A stretch of 8,007 nt of DNA. Origin: JBGPFS01 sp041483455. GTDB lineage: Bacteria; Chloroflexota; Limnocylindria; Limnocylindrales; CSP1-4. The position numbers and the translations under genes are program-made. Within the stretch, counting starts at the first letter, position 1, and every line of letters starts with the position of its first letter. This document shows positions 1 to 5,863 of the stretch, piece by piece. The DNA is taken from assembly GCA_041483455.1 (NCBI GenBank), contig JBGPFS010000105.1, positions 1 through 8,007 on the forward strand, in the 5' to 3' direction. The notes under the pieces were generated by a model. The model was given only the letters and a program-made list of their open reading frames with translations, was not told the DNA's origin and ran no database searches.

Positions 1-762
1 CACGTCGGCGCCGCCGCCCGCGATCACCTGGGCCGGATTGATGTCCGGTCCCCCCGGCTTGATGGTCACGTCGAGGCCCGCGTCTTTGTAGAAGCCTTTG
101 TCTTTGGCCACGTAGTAACCGGCAAACTGCGCCTGGGTGACCCATTTCAGCTGCAGGGTCAGTTTCGCCGGCGCGGCCGGCGTGGCTGGAGGCGTGGTCG
201 TCGTCGTGGTGGTGGTGGTCGTGGTGCCGTTGGTCGTGGTGGTGGTCGTCGTGGTGGTGGTCGGCGTCGTCGTGGTGGTCGTCGTGGTCGGCGCTGTCGT
301 GGTCGGCGTCGCCGTGGGCACCGGGGTGGGCGTGGGGGCGGTGGTCGCGGCGGTTGGCGCTCTCGCGGCGGTGATCGCCTTGATCCGAGTCGGGGTCGTC
401 GTCCAATTCGTCTTGGTGGGGGCGGGGGCGGGGTTCCAACTGCGCCGGATCGCCCGCGACGACGGGCGCGACACGGTCATCGTCGTGTGAGTCGTCGTTG
501 GCGTCGGGGATGCCGTCTGCGGCGCAAGCATCCCGGCCCCTGTCGGCGCTGCGGCCGTCGGCGCCTTCGCCGTCAGCGGGGTCGCGGGCAGCCGGGCCGC
601 CAGCGCTATCGCCTGCTGCATGCCCAGCGATTGGGCGAACGGACTCGTGAGCATGAACAGCAGCGCGAGGATGGCGCCAGCTCGACGTGATCGGGCCGCC
701 GCACGGCGCCCCCCGATCGAACGATGGGACGACGGCGAAAGCGGGAGGCGGAACGGACTCAT
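1..762 (-). CDS. NMT1/THI5-like ABC transporter substrate-binding protein, N-terminal part (cut by window edge)
   Basis: The frame is open from ATG at 762 off the left edge (254 codons visible); an in-frame TGA at 804-802 bounds the start. Residues about 24-43 form a signal peptide: basic SRRAG, hydrophobic AILALLFML, then a likely cleavage near SPFAQ. There is no Cys, so it is not a lipoprotein here; SRR is only weakly Tat-like. Residues about 50-195 are a Thr/Pro/Ala linker. The mature domain starts at about residue 200 with LKWVTQAQFAGYYVAKDKG, then FYKDAGLDVTI and AQVIAGGGADV, the typical opening of NMT1/THI5-type binding proteins (ThiY, RibY and relatives). These capture a small ligand, such as a pyrimidine thiamine precursor or riboflavin, outside the membrane for an ABC importer. 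The ligand cannot be told, because most of the domain and any permease/ATPase genes lie outside. No clear Shine-Dalgarno precedes the start. Confidence 0.85.
   Translation of the reverse strand, partial: MSPFRLPLSPSSHRSIGGRRAAARSRRAGAILALLFMLTSPFAQSLGMQQAIALAARLPATPLTAKAPTAAAPTGAGMLAPQTASPTPTTTHTTMTVSRPSSRAIRRSWNPAPAPTKTNWTTTPTRIKAITAARAPTAATTAPTPTPVPTATPTTTAPTTTTTTTTPTTTTTTTTTTNGTTTTTTTTTTTPPATPAAPAKLTLQLKWVTQAQFAGYYVAKDKGFYKDAGLDVTIKPGGPDINPAQVIAGGGADV
181..312 (-). repeat. ACC/ACG triplet-repeat tract encoding poly-Thr linker
   Basis: The minus strand is an almost pure run of ACC and ACG codons. It gives Thr runs of 8, 10 and 11 residues at about residues 159-166, 168-177 and 180-190 of the binding protein, broken only by single Pro or Asn-Gly. 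It lies in frame between the signal peptide and the ligand-binding domain, so it reads as an extended, possibly O-glycosylated spacer. ACC and ACG are mixed, so it is not a perfect DNA microsatellite, but length change by slippage is plausible. Confidence 0.8.
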
Positions 763-1115
763 GGCCGGCCGCAGCCGACGTCGCGGAAGGGGTGGGTCCG
801 CTCAGGGCAGGGGTTGTGCCGCGCGCACGCCGACCAGCGCGCCGGCGACGGCGTCTCGATGCGGCCTGCTCCTGGACGCGATGGAGCCAACGGCGATCAA
901 TCCCCCGGAAGTACTAGGAGCACCAGGACCGCCGCAGAGTCGCACCTGCGCGCCCCGGAAGTCAAGCCGATTCGCGCCGAGTTCTCCACATTCTCGTGCC
1001 TCGCTACTCATGATGGCTCTTGACAGCACGCGCAACGTGTGGTGCGGATGGTCAACAGTCACTCGACGAGGAACGGCCAGCGGCGGTCGTCCGGTTGCGG
1101 CCGGCCCGACGCTGG
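763..1115. other. Intergenic stretch without a recognised gene
   Basis: These 353 bases lie between the end of the GH13 gene and the start of the binding-protein gene. Short open frames exist on both strands, but none has a protein-like composition, a ribosome-binding site or a family motif. TTGAC-like hexamers occur on the minus strand at 1055-1050 and 966-961, but neither has an acceptable -10 at normal spacing. I see no tRNA or other RNA gene. It presumably holds the promoter of the binding-protein gene, which I cannot place. Confidence 0.6.
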
Positions 1116-2900
1116 TCAGGCGCCCTGCGACAGGATCACGACGCTGTAGGGCCCGAGATCCACCAGCCCGCTCTGGTCTCGCCCGTCGGCCGGCTCGGCG
1201 TCGGTGTCGAGGTCGAGGACCGGTCGGTCGTCGAACGAGGGGTCGTACTCCGCGGCGTCGCTGTTGAAGCGGACCCGCCAGCGACCGGGTCGGGGCAGGC
1301 CGAGCCGGGATCGCTCGACCGGGTCGTCGGTCAGGTTGACGATCACCACCACGTCGTCACCCGGTCCGCCCGCGTCCCAGCGGTGATAGGCCAGGACACC
1401 CGTGGCCTGGTCGACCCTGATGGTCGAGACGTTCGGCCCGCGCAGACCCTGGCTGACCCCGTCGGCGTTGCGCCGCAGGCGGATGAGGTCGCGGTGGAGG
1501 CGCAGGATCCCGGCGTGACGGTGGGCCTTCGACCAGTCCATCGGGACGCTGTCGTCGAACCAGCGATCCTCGAGCAGCTCCTGGCCCTGGAAGAGCATCG
1601 GGATCCCAGGCGCGGTCAGGACCAGGGCCGAGCCGATCGTCGCCCGCTTCTTCGCCCACCAGCCGTCGGCGTCGCCCGGCGAGATCTCCTCGGGCAGGCG
1701 GCTGTGACCGTTCGCGACGTCGTCGTGAGACTCGGTGTAGATGACCCGACCGAACGCGGGGCCGCGCCCGGTCCCGAGCACCGCCCGCGCGACGGCGACC
1801 ACGTCGCGGTCGGCGTCGTCTGAGGCGACCAGGGCGGCCCGGACCGGGCGGACGAACCCCGCGTCCCACTGGGCCCCGAAGCCGGACCCACCCTCCGCGG
1901 TGGGACTGACGATCGTCGGGTCGTCGCGGAGGTCCTCGGCGATCGTCAGCTTCCAGGGCTGGCGCTCGCGAATCTCGTCGTTCATCCAGGCCAGCATCGA
2001 GCGTCCGTCCGGCAGGGCGTCGTCGATATCGACGAGCCCCCCGGAGACGCTCCCGATGTAGGCGGTCGCGTCGAAGCGGAGGCCGTCGCACCGGAACTCC
2101 TCGAGCCAGGTCAGCGCATTGTCGCGGAGGAAGGTCCGGACCTCGCCCCGGCCGTAGTCGGGTCGGGTGGCGCCCCACGGCGTGACGGCCCGCTCGTCGT
2201 TGTAGAAGTAGATCCCGCCCCACCGGCCCTCGGCCCAGCCGTCGAACCGCCACAGGTCGAGGTCCGAGGGGCCGATGTGGTTGTAGACCACGTCCACGAT
2301 CACCGCGATGCCGTGCTCGTGGGCCGCCCGGATGAAGCGCTTGAATGCGTCCGGCCCGCCGTAGGTGGACTCGATCGCGAAGAGATGGGCGGGGTTGTAG
2401 CCCCACGACACGTCGCCGGCGAACGAGAAGGGGGGCATCACCTGGATCGCCCCGATCCCGAGCTGGGCGAGGGCATCGAGACGCCGGATGGCCCGATCGA
2501 AGTCGCCCGGCCGACCGTCCCGGGCGGCGAACGTCCCGACGTGCATCTCGTAGATGACCTGGTCGTTCCAGGTCGGCGTCGCGAACGCCGCGTCGCCCCA
2601 GTCGAATCCGGCCGGGTCGTAGACAACGGCGTTACCGACCGAGTCCGTCACCTGCCGGGCGTACGGATCGAGCCGCGAGCGGTCCCCGCCCGGAGTCCGG
2701 ATCGTGAAGCGGTACTCGGCCCCGGGACCGACGCCGGCCACGTCCGCCGACCATGTCCCCGACCGGGCCCGGCCGCCATCGCGGGCCAGCTGGGTGGCGT
2801 CGCCCGCCCAGTCGTCGAACGGGCCGGTCACGAAGACGGCCTCGGCATGGGGCGCCCAGACCCGGAAGGTGGTGCCGCCGGTGAACGGGACGGCACCCAT
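1116..2900 (-). CDS. GH13 (alpha-amylase family) glucan-active enzyme with N-terminal CBM48-like domain; trehalohydrolase/branching-enzyme type
   Basis: This is a 594-residue cytoplasmic enzyme with no signal peptide. Residues about 10-70 form a CBM48/E-set domain (FRVWAPHAEAVFVTGPFDDW). The catalytic barrel starts near WNDQVIYEMHVGTF (111-124) and all four GH13 motifs are intact: DVVYNH (203-208), GLRFDATAY with nucleophile D277, TIAEDL with acid/base E322, and TESHDD with H392-D393. A beta-sandwich tail follows from about 500. The DVVYNHIGP and TPWG motifs, and GFGAQWDAGF after the acid/base, resemble malto-oligosyltrehalose trehalohydrolase (TreZ) more than classical GlgB, whose first motif is usually DWVP-H. 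A branching-enzyme-like activity remains possible, so no symbol is given. No treY, treS or glg gene is adjacent. The ATG at 2900 is chosen because the CBM48 domain begins right after it and it lies 38 bases past the cupin stop. An upstream ATG at 3023 would add 41 low-complexity residues overlapping the cupin gene. Confidence 0.88.
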   Translation of the reverse strand: MGAVPFTGGTTFRVWAPHAEAVFVTGPFDDWAGDATQLARDGGRARSGTWSADVAGVGPGAEYRFTIRTPGGDRSRLDPYARQVTDSVGNAVVYDPAGFDWGDAAFATPTWNDQVIYEMHVGTFAARDGRPGDFDRAIRRLDALAQLGIGAIQVMPPFSFAGDVSWGYNPAHLFAIESTYGGPDAFKRFIRAAHEHGIAVIVDVVYNHIGPSDLDLWRFDGWAEGRWGGIYFYNDERAVTPWGATRPDYGRGEVRTFLRDNALTWLEEFRCDGLRFDATAYIGSVSGGLVDIDDALPDGRSMLAWMNDEIRERQPWKLTIAEDLRDDPTIVSPTAEGGSGFGAQWDAGFVRPVRAALVASDDADRDVVAVARAVLGTGRGPAFGRVIYTESHDDVANGHSRLPEEISPGDADGWWAKKRATIGSALVLTAPGIPMLFQGQELLEDRWFDDSVPMDWSKAHRHAGILRLHRDLIRLRRNADGVSQGLRGPNVSTIRVDQATGVLAYHRWDAGGPGDDVVVIVNLTDDPVERSRLGLPRPGRWRVRFNSDAAEYDPSFDDRPVLDLDTDAEPADGRDQSGLVDLGPYSVVILSQGA

Positions 2901-2938
2901 CCCCGCGCGCCGCGATGGCCCGCCGGCGGTGCGCGGGC

Positions 2939-3262
2939 TCACCCCGGCAGGAGGTAGAGCGCCATGACCAGCGGAGTCCGAGCGACGATCCCGTGCCGGA
3001 GGTCGGGCGGCATCCGGACCCACGTCCCGGGGCCCGCTCGGTGGGGCTCGCCACCCAGGATCAGGTCGGCCTCGCCGGACAGAACGTGGATGATCGTCGG
3101 ACGGGCGGACGTGTGCTCCGAAAGGGACTCGCCCGCGGCGAAGGCGAAGAGGACGAGCTCCACGCCGTCGCCCTTCGAGAGGGTCTGGCTGTGGATGCCC
3201 CGGGCCGGGACGGGAGCCTCAGCCGCGAGGTCAAGGAACAGGTCGTATCGGACATCGCTCAT
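2939..3262 (-). CDS. Small single-domain cupin protein
   Basis: The product is 107 residues, the normal size for a stand-alone cupin. The first cupin motif is seen as GESLSEHTSARPTIIHVLSGEADL (about 44-67) and the second as GPGTWVRMPPDLRHGI (about 77-92), with the spacing expected for one conserved beta-barrel. Metal-ligand candidates are H50, H59 and H90; E47 or E64 could contribute. It ends with the hydrophobic strand VMALYLLPG. Such proteins bind a metal and a small ligand, and the substrate cannot be read from sequence. The ATG at 3262 is chosen because the family domain begins just after it and a TATCGT box lies 6 bases upstream; extending the frame upstream gives only Arg/Gly-rich shadow sequence. 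It lies 47 bases after the YbaK-family gene and 38 before the GH13 gene, suggesting co-transcription, though the three share no obvious pathway. Confidence 0.85.
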   Translation of the reverse strand: MSDVRYDLFLDLAAEAPVPARGIHSQTLSKGDGVELVLFAFAAGESLSEHTSARPTIIHVLSGEADLILGGEPHRAGPGTWVRMPPDLRHGIVARTPLVMALYLLPG

Positions 3263-3268
3263 CGCTCC

Positions 3269-3274
3269 ACGATA
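3269..3274 (-). promoter_or_regulatory. TATCGT -10-like box of a probable leaderless promoter (cupin gene)
   Basis: Read on the minus strand, TATCGT ends 6 bases before the ATG at 3262, so transcription would begin at or next to the start codon. GGAG immediately before the ATG is too close to act as a normal Shine-Dalgarno. No good -35 hexamer is visible. If it is active, the cupin and GH13 genes can be transcribed without the YbaK-family gene. Confidence 0.4.
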
Positions 3275-3309
3275 GTCCCGCGGGCAAGGCGAAGTGCGGC
3301 TCCAGGTGC

Positions 3310-3828
3310 CTACGGTGTCGCTGGCTCCTCCCGCGGCGGCGCCAGGTTCGCGAGCCCTGCCACGACCTCGACGACCGGCAGGGTGAGGAGGATCGAGGGA
3401 GGGGCGAGCACCTTCCAGCTCCGGCTGCCGCCGCCCAGCACGATCCGCTGGCGCGCCATGACCGCCGCGTCGACCCACAGCGGCAGGTCGGCCGGCAGGC
3501 CGAAGGCCGTGACTCCGCCGATCTCGTGGCCGGTCAGCGCCCGCGTCTCGTCCGGCGAAGCGAACGAGGCCTTCCGGGTCCCGAGCTTCTGCTTGATCGT
3601 CCGGTTGACGTCCAGCCGGTACGTCGCGAGGACGACGCACGCGGCGTAGACGGGTGGGTCCGACTTCCCGACCACGACGATCGTATTGGCGCTGTCCTCG
3701 GGCGCGAAGCCGTACGCCGCGCAGAACGCGGCGGTGTCCGCGAGGGCGGGGTCACAAGGAAACAGCTCGTACGAGCCGCGCCCAACGAGGTCCGCCTCGA
3801 GGGCCCGTCGCTCCCCATCTACGTCCAT
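3310..3828 (-). CDS. YbaK/EbsC-family protein (aminoacyl-tRNA deacylase-like)
   Basis: This 172-residue protein matches the stand-alone YbaK/ProRS-editing-domain family in size and layout. Recognisable segments are NTIVVVGKSDPPVYAACVVLA (about 48-68, with K55 a candidate for the conserved Lys), NRTIKQKLGTRKASFASPDE (75-94), TGHEIGGVTAFGLP (99-112), LWVDAAVM (117-124) and GGGSRSWKV (132-140). Known members hydrolyse mischarged tRNAs, such as Cys- or Ala-tRNA(Pro), in the cytoplasm; the exact specificity cannot be told from sequence. The usual GGVxPFG loop reads GGVTAFG here, so a Pro is replaced by Ala. There is no Shine-Dalgarno before the ATG at 3828, but a TAGCGT box ends 8 bases upstream. 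It appears to lead the YbaK-cupin-GH13 cluster. Confidence 0.87.
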   Translation of the reverse strand: MDVDGERRALEADLVGRGSYELFPCDPALADTAAFCAAYGFAPEDSANTIVVVGKSDPPVYAACVVLATYRLDVNRTIKQKLGTRKASFASPDETRALTGHEIGGVTAFGLPADLPLWVDAAVMARQRIVLGGGSRSWKVLAPPSILLTLPVVEVVAGLANLAPPREEPATP

Positions 3829-3836
3829 GGCAACGA

Positions 3837-3842
3837 ACGCTA
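3837..3842 (-). promoter_or_regulatory. TAGCGT -10-like box of a probable leaderless promoter (YbaK-family gene)
   Basis: On the minus strand TAGCGT ends 8 bases before the ATG at 3828, and no Shine-Dalgarno is present. The -35 region is poor in TTGAC-like sequence and instead contains the palindrome GACCGGTC at 3857-3864. Confidence 0.38.
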
Positions 3843-3847
3843 ACGAA

Positions 3848-3874
3848 CCCAGCCGTGACCGGTCGGGCTCTGGG
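3848..3874 (-). terminator. Imperfect inverted repeat after the lipoprotein gene: terminator and/or operator
   Basis: Arms CCC-AGCC (3848-3854) and GGCT-ct-GGG (3866-3874) pair with a 2-base bulge and enclose the perfect 8-bp palindrome GACCGGTC (3857-3864). On the minus strand it begins 13 bases after the lipoprotein stop and is followed by a moderately T-rich stretch (TTCGTTAGCGTTCGTT), which would suit termination. It also sits just upstream of the TAGCGT box of the next gene, so it could instead be a repressor site. The two roles cannot be separated from sequence. Confidence 0.4.
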
Positions 3875-3886
3875 CGCCCACGAAGG

Positions 3887-4492
3887 TCAGGGCAGGGCCG
3901 CCACGATCCCCGCGGTCAGCGATGCGTCGCCGATGGCGAGGATGTAGAAGACGACGTCGTTCTTGATGTAGAGCGTGAAGCCCATCCCGGCGGCTCCGGA
4001 CTGCTGGACCTGCTTGCCGCTCACGGTGGCCTGGGTGAGGTCGCTGCTCGAGGTGCCGGCCAGCGCCGCGGCGAGCTTCGTCCCGTCCGCCCCCTTGACC
4101 TGGAAGGCCATGACGAAGGTGCCCGCCTTCGAGGGGTCGGTCGGGGTCGCCATCGCGACCGACACGTCGGCGAGGGTCTTGCCGTTGTCGGTCAGGAACT
4201 TGCCCAGCACGTCGGACCCGACCGGGATCGTCGCCGGGAGGGTGCCGCCGCCGAAGCTGGTCTTCGTGAAGGTCACGCCGCCGACGGTCGACGGGAGCAT
4301 CGCCTCGAGCTCGGTGGCGGTGCCCGGCACGAGCGAGACATCCGGGCCGGACCCGGTGCCGGTCGGAGCGGCAGCCTCCGAGGCCGCGGCCGTACCCCCG
4401 GGCGTGGTGGTGGTGGTGGCTCCCCCGCCGCAGGCGGCGGCGAGCAGCGCGAGACCGAGCGAGGCGGCGAGCGCCCTGCGATCGAACGACAT
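3887..4492 (-). CDS. Small lipoprotein of unknown function
   Basis: This 201-residue exported protein has a lipoprotein signal: basic FDRR, hydrophobic ALAASLGLALLAAA, then C21 followed by GGG, so it should be lipid-anchored outside the cytoplasmic membrane. A Thr/Ala/Gly/Pro linker with a five-Thr run (about residues 22-55) precedes a soluble domain of about 145 residues. The domain has repeated beta-strand-like segments (VGGVTFTKTSF, TFVMAFQVKGADG, MGFTLYIKNDVVFYILAIGD) and ends in LTAGIVAALP. I do not recognise the family. The pattern of strand, KND-type turn, strand and C-terminal helix resembles other uncharacterised secreted proteins of high-GC bacteria, but this is an impression. Start 4492 is chosen over an in-frame ATG at 4516 because AAAGGAG lies 5 bases upstream. 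It follows the PPOX gene by 93 bases but has its own likely promoter. Confidence 0.8.
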   Translation of the reverse strand: MSFDRRALAASLGLALLAAACGGGATTTTTPGGTAAASEAAAPTGTGSGPDVSLVPGTATELEAMLPSTVGGVTFTKTSFGGGTLPATIPVGSDVLGKFLTDNGKTLADVSVAMATPTDPSKAGTFVMAFQVKGADGTKLAAALAGTSSSDLTQATVSGKQVQQSGAAGMGFTLYIKNDVVFYILAIGDASLTAGIVAALP

Positions 4493-4497
4493 GGGTT

Positions 4498-4504
4498 CTC
4501 CTTT
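4498..4504 (-). promoter_or_regulatory. Shine-Dalgarno AAAGGAG deciding the lipoprotein start
   Basis: AAAGGAG lies 5 bases before the ATG at 4492 on the minus strand. It argues for 4492, not the in-frame ATG at 4516, as the real start. Confidence 0.75.
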
Positions 4505-4538
4505 AGGGGCCCGCACCTCGAACGAAGCGCGGAGCCCG

Positions 4539-4544
4539 ATGATA
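4539..4544 (-). promoter_or_regulatory. TATCAT -10 box upstream of the lipoprotein gene
   Basis: TATCAT matches TATAAT at five of six bases and would start an RNA with a leader of about 40 bases before the ATG at 4492. The -35 position (4562-4567, GTCTCG on the minus strand) is poor. A 6-bp stem, TCTCGC/GCGAGA (4548-4553 with 4561-4566), fills the spacer and could be the end of the PPOX transcript or a protein site. Confidence 0.42.
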
Positions 4545-4585
4545 GCCTCTCGCCGCGTCCGCGAGACGGGATGCGCCCCGGGCCA

Positions 4586-5251
4586 TCAGCCCTCCCCGAG
4601 GGCGACCTCCGGTGCCTTCATGCCCGGCGGGACGAATGGGTCCGGCACCGGCGCGCCGAGCCGGGTGAGCACCGGGATCGAGCCGGCCCAGGTCGGCCAT
4701 GTCTCGTCGCCCGGGTCGTCGTGGGCGCCCACGTCGCGGATCTTGGCCGACGCCTCCGCGAGGTCCATCCAGAGAACGGACGTGGCCTTCAACTCCTTGC
4801 GGGTCGGCGGTCGGAGCTCGTCCCAGCGACCCGGATAGAGGTGCTCGATGAAGGCCCGCAGGGCGGCCGTCTTCGCGTCCTCACCCTCGAGCTCGTGGGC
4901 CAGCCCGAGGACCATGACCGATCGGTAGTCGATCGAGTGGTTGAAGCCCGAGCGGGCGAGCACGAGCGCATCGAGGTGCGTCGCGCTGACGCAGACCGGG
5001 ACGCCGCCCTTCGTCTGGCGGAGCATCCGGCTGGCCGACGAACCGTGCCAGAACAGCCGGTCGCCCGTGCGCCAGATCGCCGTCGGCGTGACGTACGGCT
5101 GGCCGTCGACGACGTAGCCGACGTTCCCGACGATCGAGGCGTCGAGGATCGCGTCGATCGTGGCCCGGTCGTAGTGGCCGCGCTCGGGCTTGCGCCGAAC
5201 TCGGACGCGGTCCGTAGCGGGCGGGGAGCTGTCGGGTGTCTGCTCGCTCAC
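4586..5251 (-). CDS. PPOX-fold flavin-nucleotide-binding protein (pyridoxamine 5'-phosphate oxidase-related)
   Basis: The product is 221 residues. The split-barrel motifs of the Pyridox_ox_2-type family are clear: a short N-terminal helix (RATIDAILDASIVGNVGYVV), the strand pair GQPYVTPTAIWRTGDRLFWHG (about 50-70), the helix SASRMLRQ, the strand VPVCVSATHLDALVLARS (84-101) and the signature NHSIDYRSVMVLG (104-116). The C-terminal segment PPTRKELKATSVLWMDLAEASAKIR (148-172) is typical. Such proteins bind FMN or a related flavin in the cytoplasm and have diverse redox roles; the substrate is unknown. The start codon is GTG at 5251, where the reading fits the family's usual N-terminus. There is no Shine-Dalgarno at a useful distance, but TACCCT ends 7 bases upstream. 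It is transcribed away from the GYD gene. Confidence 0.88.
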   Translation of the reverse strand: MSEQTPDSSPPATDRVRVRRKPERGHYDRATIDAILDASIVGNVGYVVDGQPYVTPTAIWRTGDRLFWHGSSASRMLRQTKGGVPVCVSATHLDALVLARSGFNHSIDYRSVMVLGLAHELEGEDAKTAALRAFIEHLYPGRWDELRPPTRKELKATSVLWMDLAEASAKIRDVGAHDDPGDETWPTWAGSIPVLTRLGAPVPDPFVPPGMKAPEVALGEG

Positions 5252-5258
5252 TGAGCGC

Positions 5259-5264
5259 AGGGTA
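5259..5264 (-). promoter_or_regulatory. TACCCT -10-like box of a probable leaderless promoter (PPOX gene)
   Basis: On the minus strand TACCCT ends 7 bases before the GTG start at 5251. An odd-length dyad, CGCTCA-C-TGAGCG (5245-5257), spans the start codon and could be a binding site or a translation-blocking fold. Confidence 0.38.
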
Positions 5265-5277
5265 GCAGCCGCTCACC

Positions 5278-5340
5278 TCCCCGGGTTCGACCTGTCCCGG
5301 GGAACGACCCTCCCCGGAGCCGGAACCTCCGACCCCGGGG
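5278..5340. repeat. Four CCCCGG-type arms able to form competing hairpins
   Basis: Arm A TCCCCGGG (5278-5285) pairs perfectly over 8 bp with arm B CCCGGGGA (5296-5303). Arm B also pairs over 7 bp with arm C TCCCCGG (5311-5317), using CCGGGGA (5297-5303). Arm D CCCCGGGG (5333-5340) is self-complementary and can pair partly with C. A:B and B:C cannot form together. The cluster lies between the divergent PPOX and GYD genes, nearer to PPOX. Confidence 0.55.
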
Positions 5341-5373
5341 CGGGGCTATGCAGCGAGTCCCCGTCGCCGTACA

Positions 5374-5445
5374 TTCCGCGGAACGGAAGGGAGGCAGGGA
5401 CGAGCGTCCCACCTGCGCGGCGTCCCGATCCGGTCGCCTCGACCG
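5374..5445 (+). promoter_or_regulatory. Palindrome-rich region upstream of the GYD gene
   Basis: Three separate dyads are present: the perfect palindrome TTCCGCGGAA (5374-5383), GGGACG-AG-CGTCCC (5397-5410) and the hairpin CGGTCG-CCT-CGACCG (5431-5445). The last is flanked by GCGT/ACGC that can lengthen it with a bulge. The first two have 0- and 2-base centres and look like protein sites rather than RNA hairpins. A TACATT (5370-5375) overlaps the first palindrome and could be a -10, but it lacks a good -35. Confidence 0.35.
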
Positions 5446-5498
5446 ACGCGCAGTGCCAATGGCGAGACCGACCTTCCCGGGCGGACGCGGATGCGTCG

Positions 5499-5507
5499 AA
5501 GGAGGAG
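5499..5507 (+). promoter_or_regulatory. Shine-Dalgarno AAGGAGGAG of the GYD gene
   Basis: AAGGAGGAG lies 6 bases before the ATG at 5514 and fixes that start. The same frame stays open further upstream, but without protein-like sequence. Confidence 0.8.
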
Positions 5508-5513
5508 CGTCCC

Positions 5514-5840
5514 ATGGGCAAGTACCTGGTCATCGGCTCGTACACCGCCGAGGGGGCCAAAGGCGTCCTGAAGGAGGGCGGGACGTCGCGGCGGGCCGAG
5601 ACCGAGCGCCTGGTGAAGTCGTTCGGCGGTCGGATCGAGGCGTACTACTTCGGCTTCGGCGAGGACGACTTCTACATCATCGTCGACGCGCCGGACAACG
5701 TCTCGGCGGCGGTCGGGGCCATGCTCGCGGGCGCCAGCGGGACGGTCCGGGCCAGGACGATCGTGCTGTTGACCCCCGAGGAACTCGACTCGGTCAGGGA
5801 CAAGGCAGCCGGCGTCACGTTCCGAGCCGCCGGCCGGTAG
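5514..5840 (+). CDS. GYD-domain protein of unknown function
   Basis: This 108-residue protein covers a whole GYD domain, a small ferredoxin-like alpha/beta family of about 100 residues that is common in bacteria and archaea. Diagnostic parts are YLVIGSYTAEGAKGVLKEG (4-22), the helix RAETERLVKSFGGRIEAYYFGFGEDDFYIIVDAPD (27-61, whose F-G-x-D-D-x-Y core is typical) and the helix SAAVGAMLAGASGTVRARTIVLLTPEEL (64-91). No catalytic residues are established for the family and no ligand can be named. It is probably a soluble cytoplasmic oligomer. It stands alone: its own Shine-Dalgarno precedes it, the divergent PPOX gene lies 262 bases away, and a strong terminator-like hairpin follows 23 bases after the stop, so it is likely monocistronic. 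Confidence 0.88.
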   Translation: MGKYLVIGSYTAEGAKGVLKEGGTSRRAETERLVKSFGGRIEAYYFGFGEDDFYIIVDAPDNVSAAVGAMLAGASGTVRARTIVLLTPEELDSVRDKAAGVTFRAAGR

Positions 5841-5863
5841 CGACCCAGAACGACCGTCGACCC

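Noticed and set aside
137..490. Plus-strand open frame encoding a Val/Gly-only protein
   Set aside because: It is the complement of the Thr-codon linker of the minus-strand binding protein; composition alone explains it.
898..990. Tiny minus-strand frame starting at GTG and ending in a hydrophobic AAVLVLLVLPGD
   Set aside because: About 30 codons with no ribosome-binding site; a short Leu/Val run arises easily in GC-rich DNA.
1020..1048. Plus-strand TTGACA as a promoter
   Set aside because: No acceptable -10 at 15-19 bases and no plus-strand gene downstream.
802..1062. Minus-strand open frame of 86 codons ending 40 bases before the binding-protein start
   Set aside because: It has no Shine-Dalgarno, no recognisable family and mixed composition; it is in frame with the binding protein but separated from it by a stop codon.
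1075..1117. 8-bp inverted repeat (one G-T pair) at the end of the GH13 gene as a terminator
   Set aside because: The loop is 27 bases, one arm includes the stop codon region and no U-run follows; too weak to call.
1020..1823. Long plus-strand frame opposite the GH13 gene
   Set aside because: It is antisense to an enzyme with all catalytic motifs intact; it reflects third-position GC bias.
2901..3023. Longer start of the GH13 gene at 3023
   Set aside because: It adds Arg/Pro-rich sequence without domain character and overlaps the cupin coding region by 85 bases.
5279..5302. GGTTCGA within a CCCCGGG hairpin as a tRNA T-arm
   Set aside because: The loop is 10 bases and no acceptor, D-arm or anticodon stem can be built around it.
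5190..5513. Upstream extension of the GYD frame
   Set aside because: The added residues are not protein-like, and AAGGAGGAG before 5514 fixes the start.
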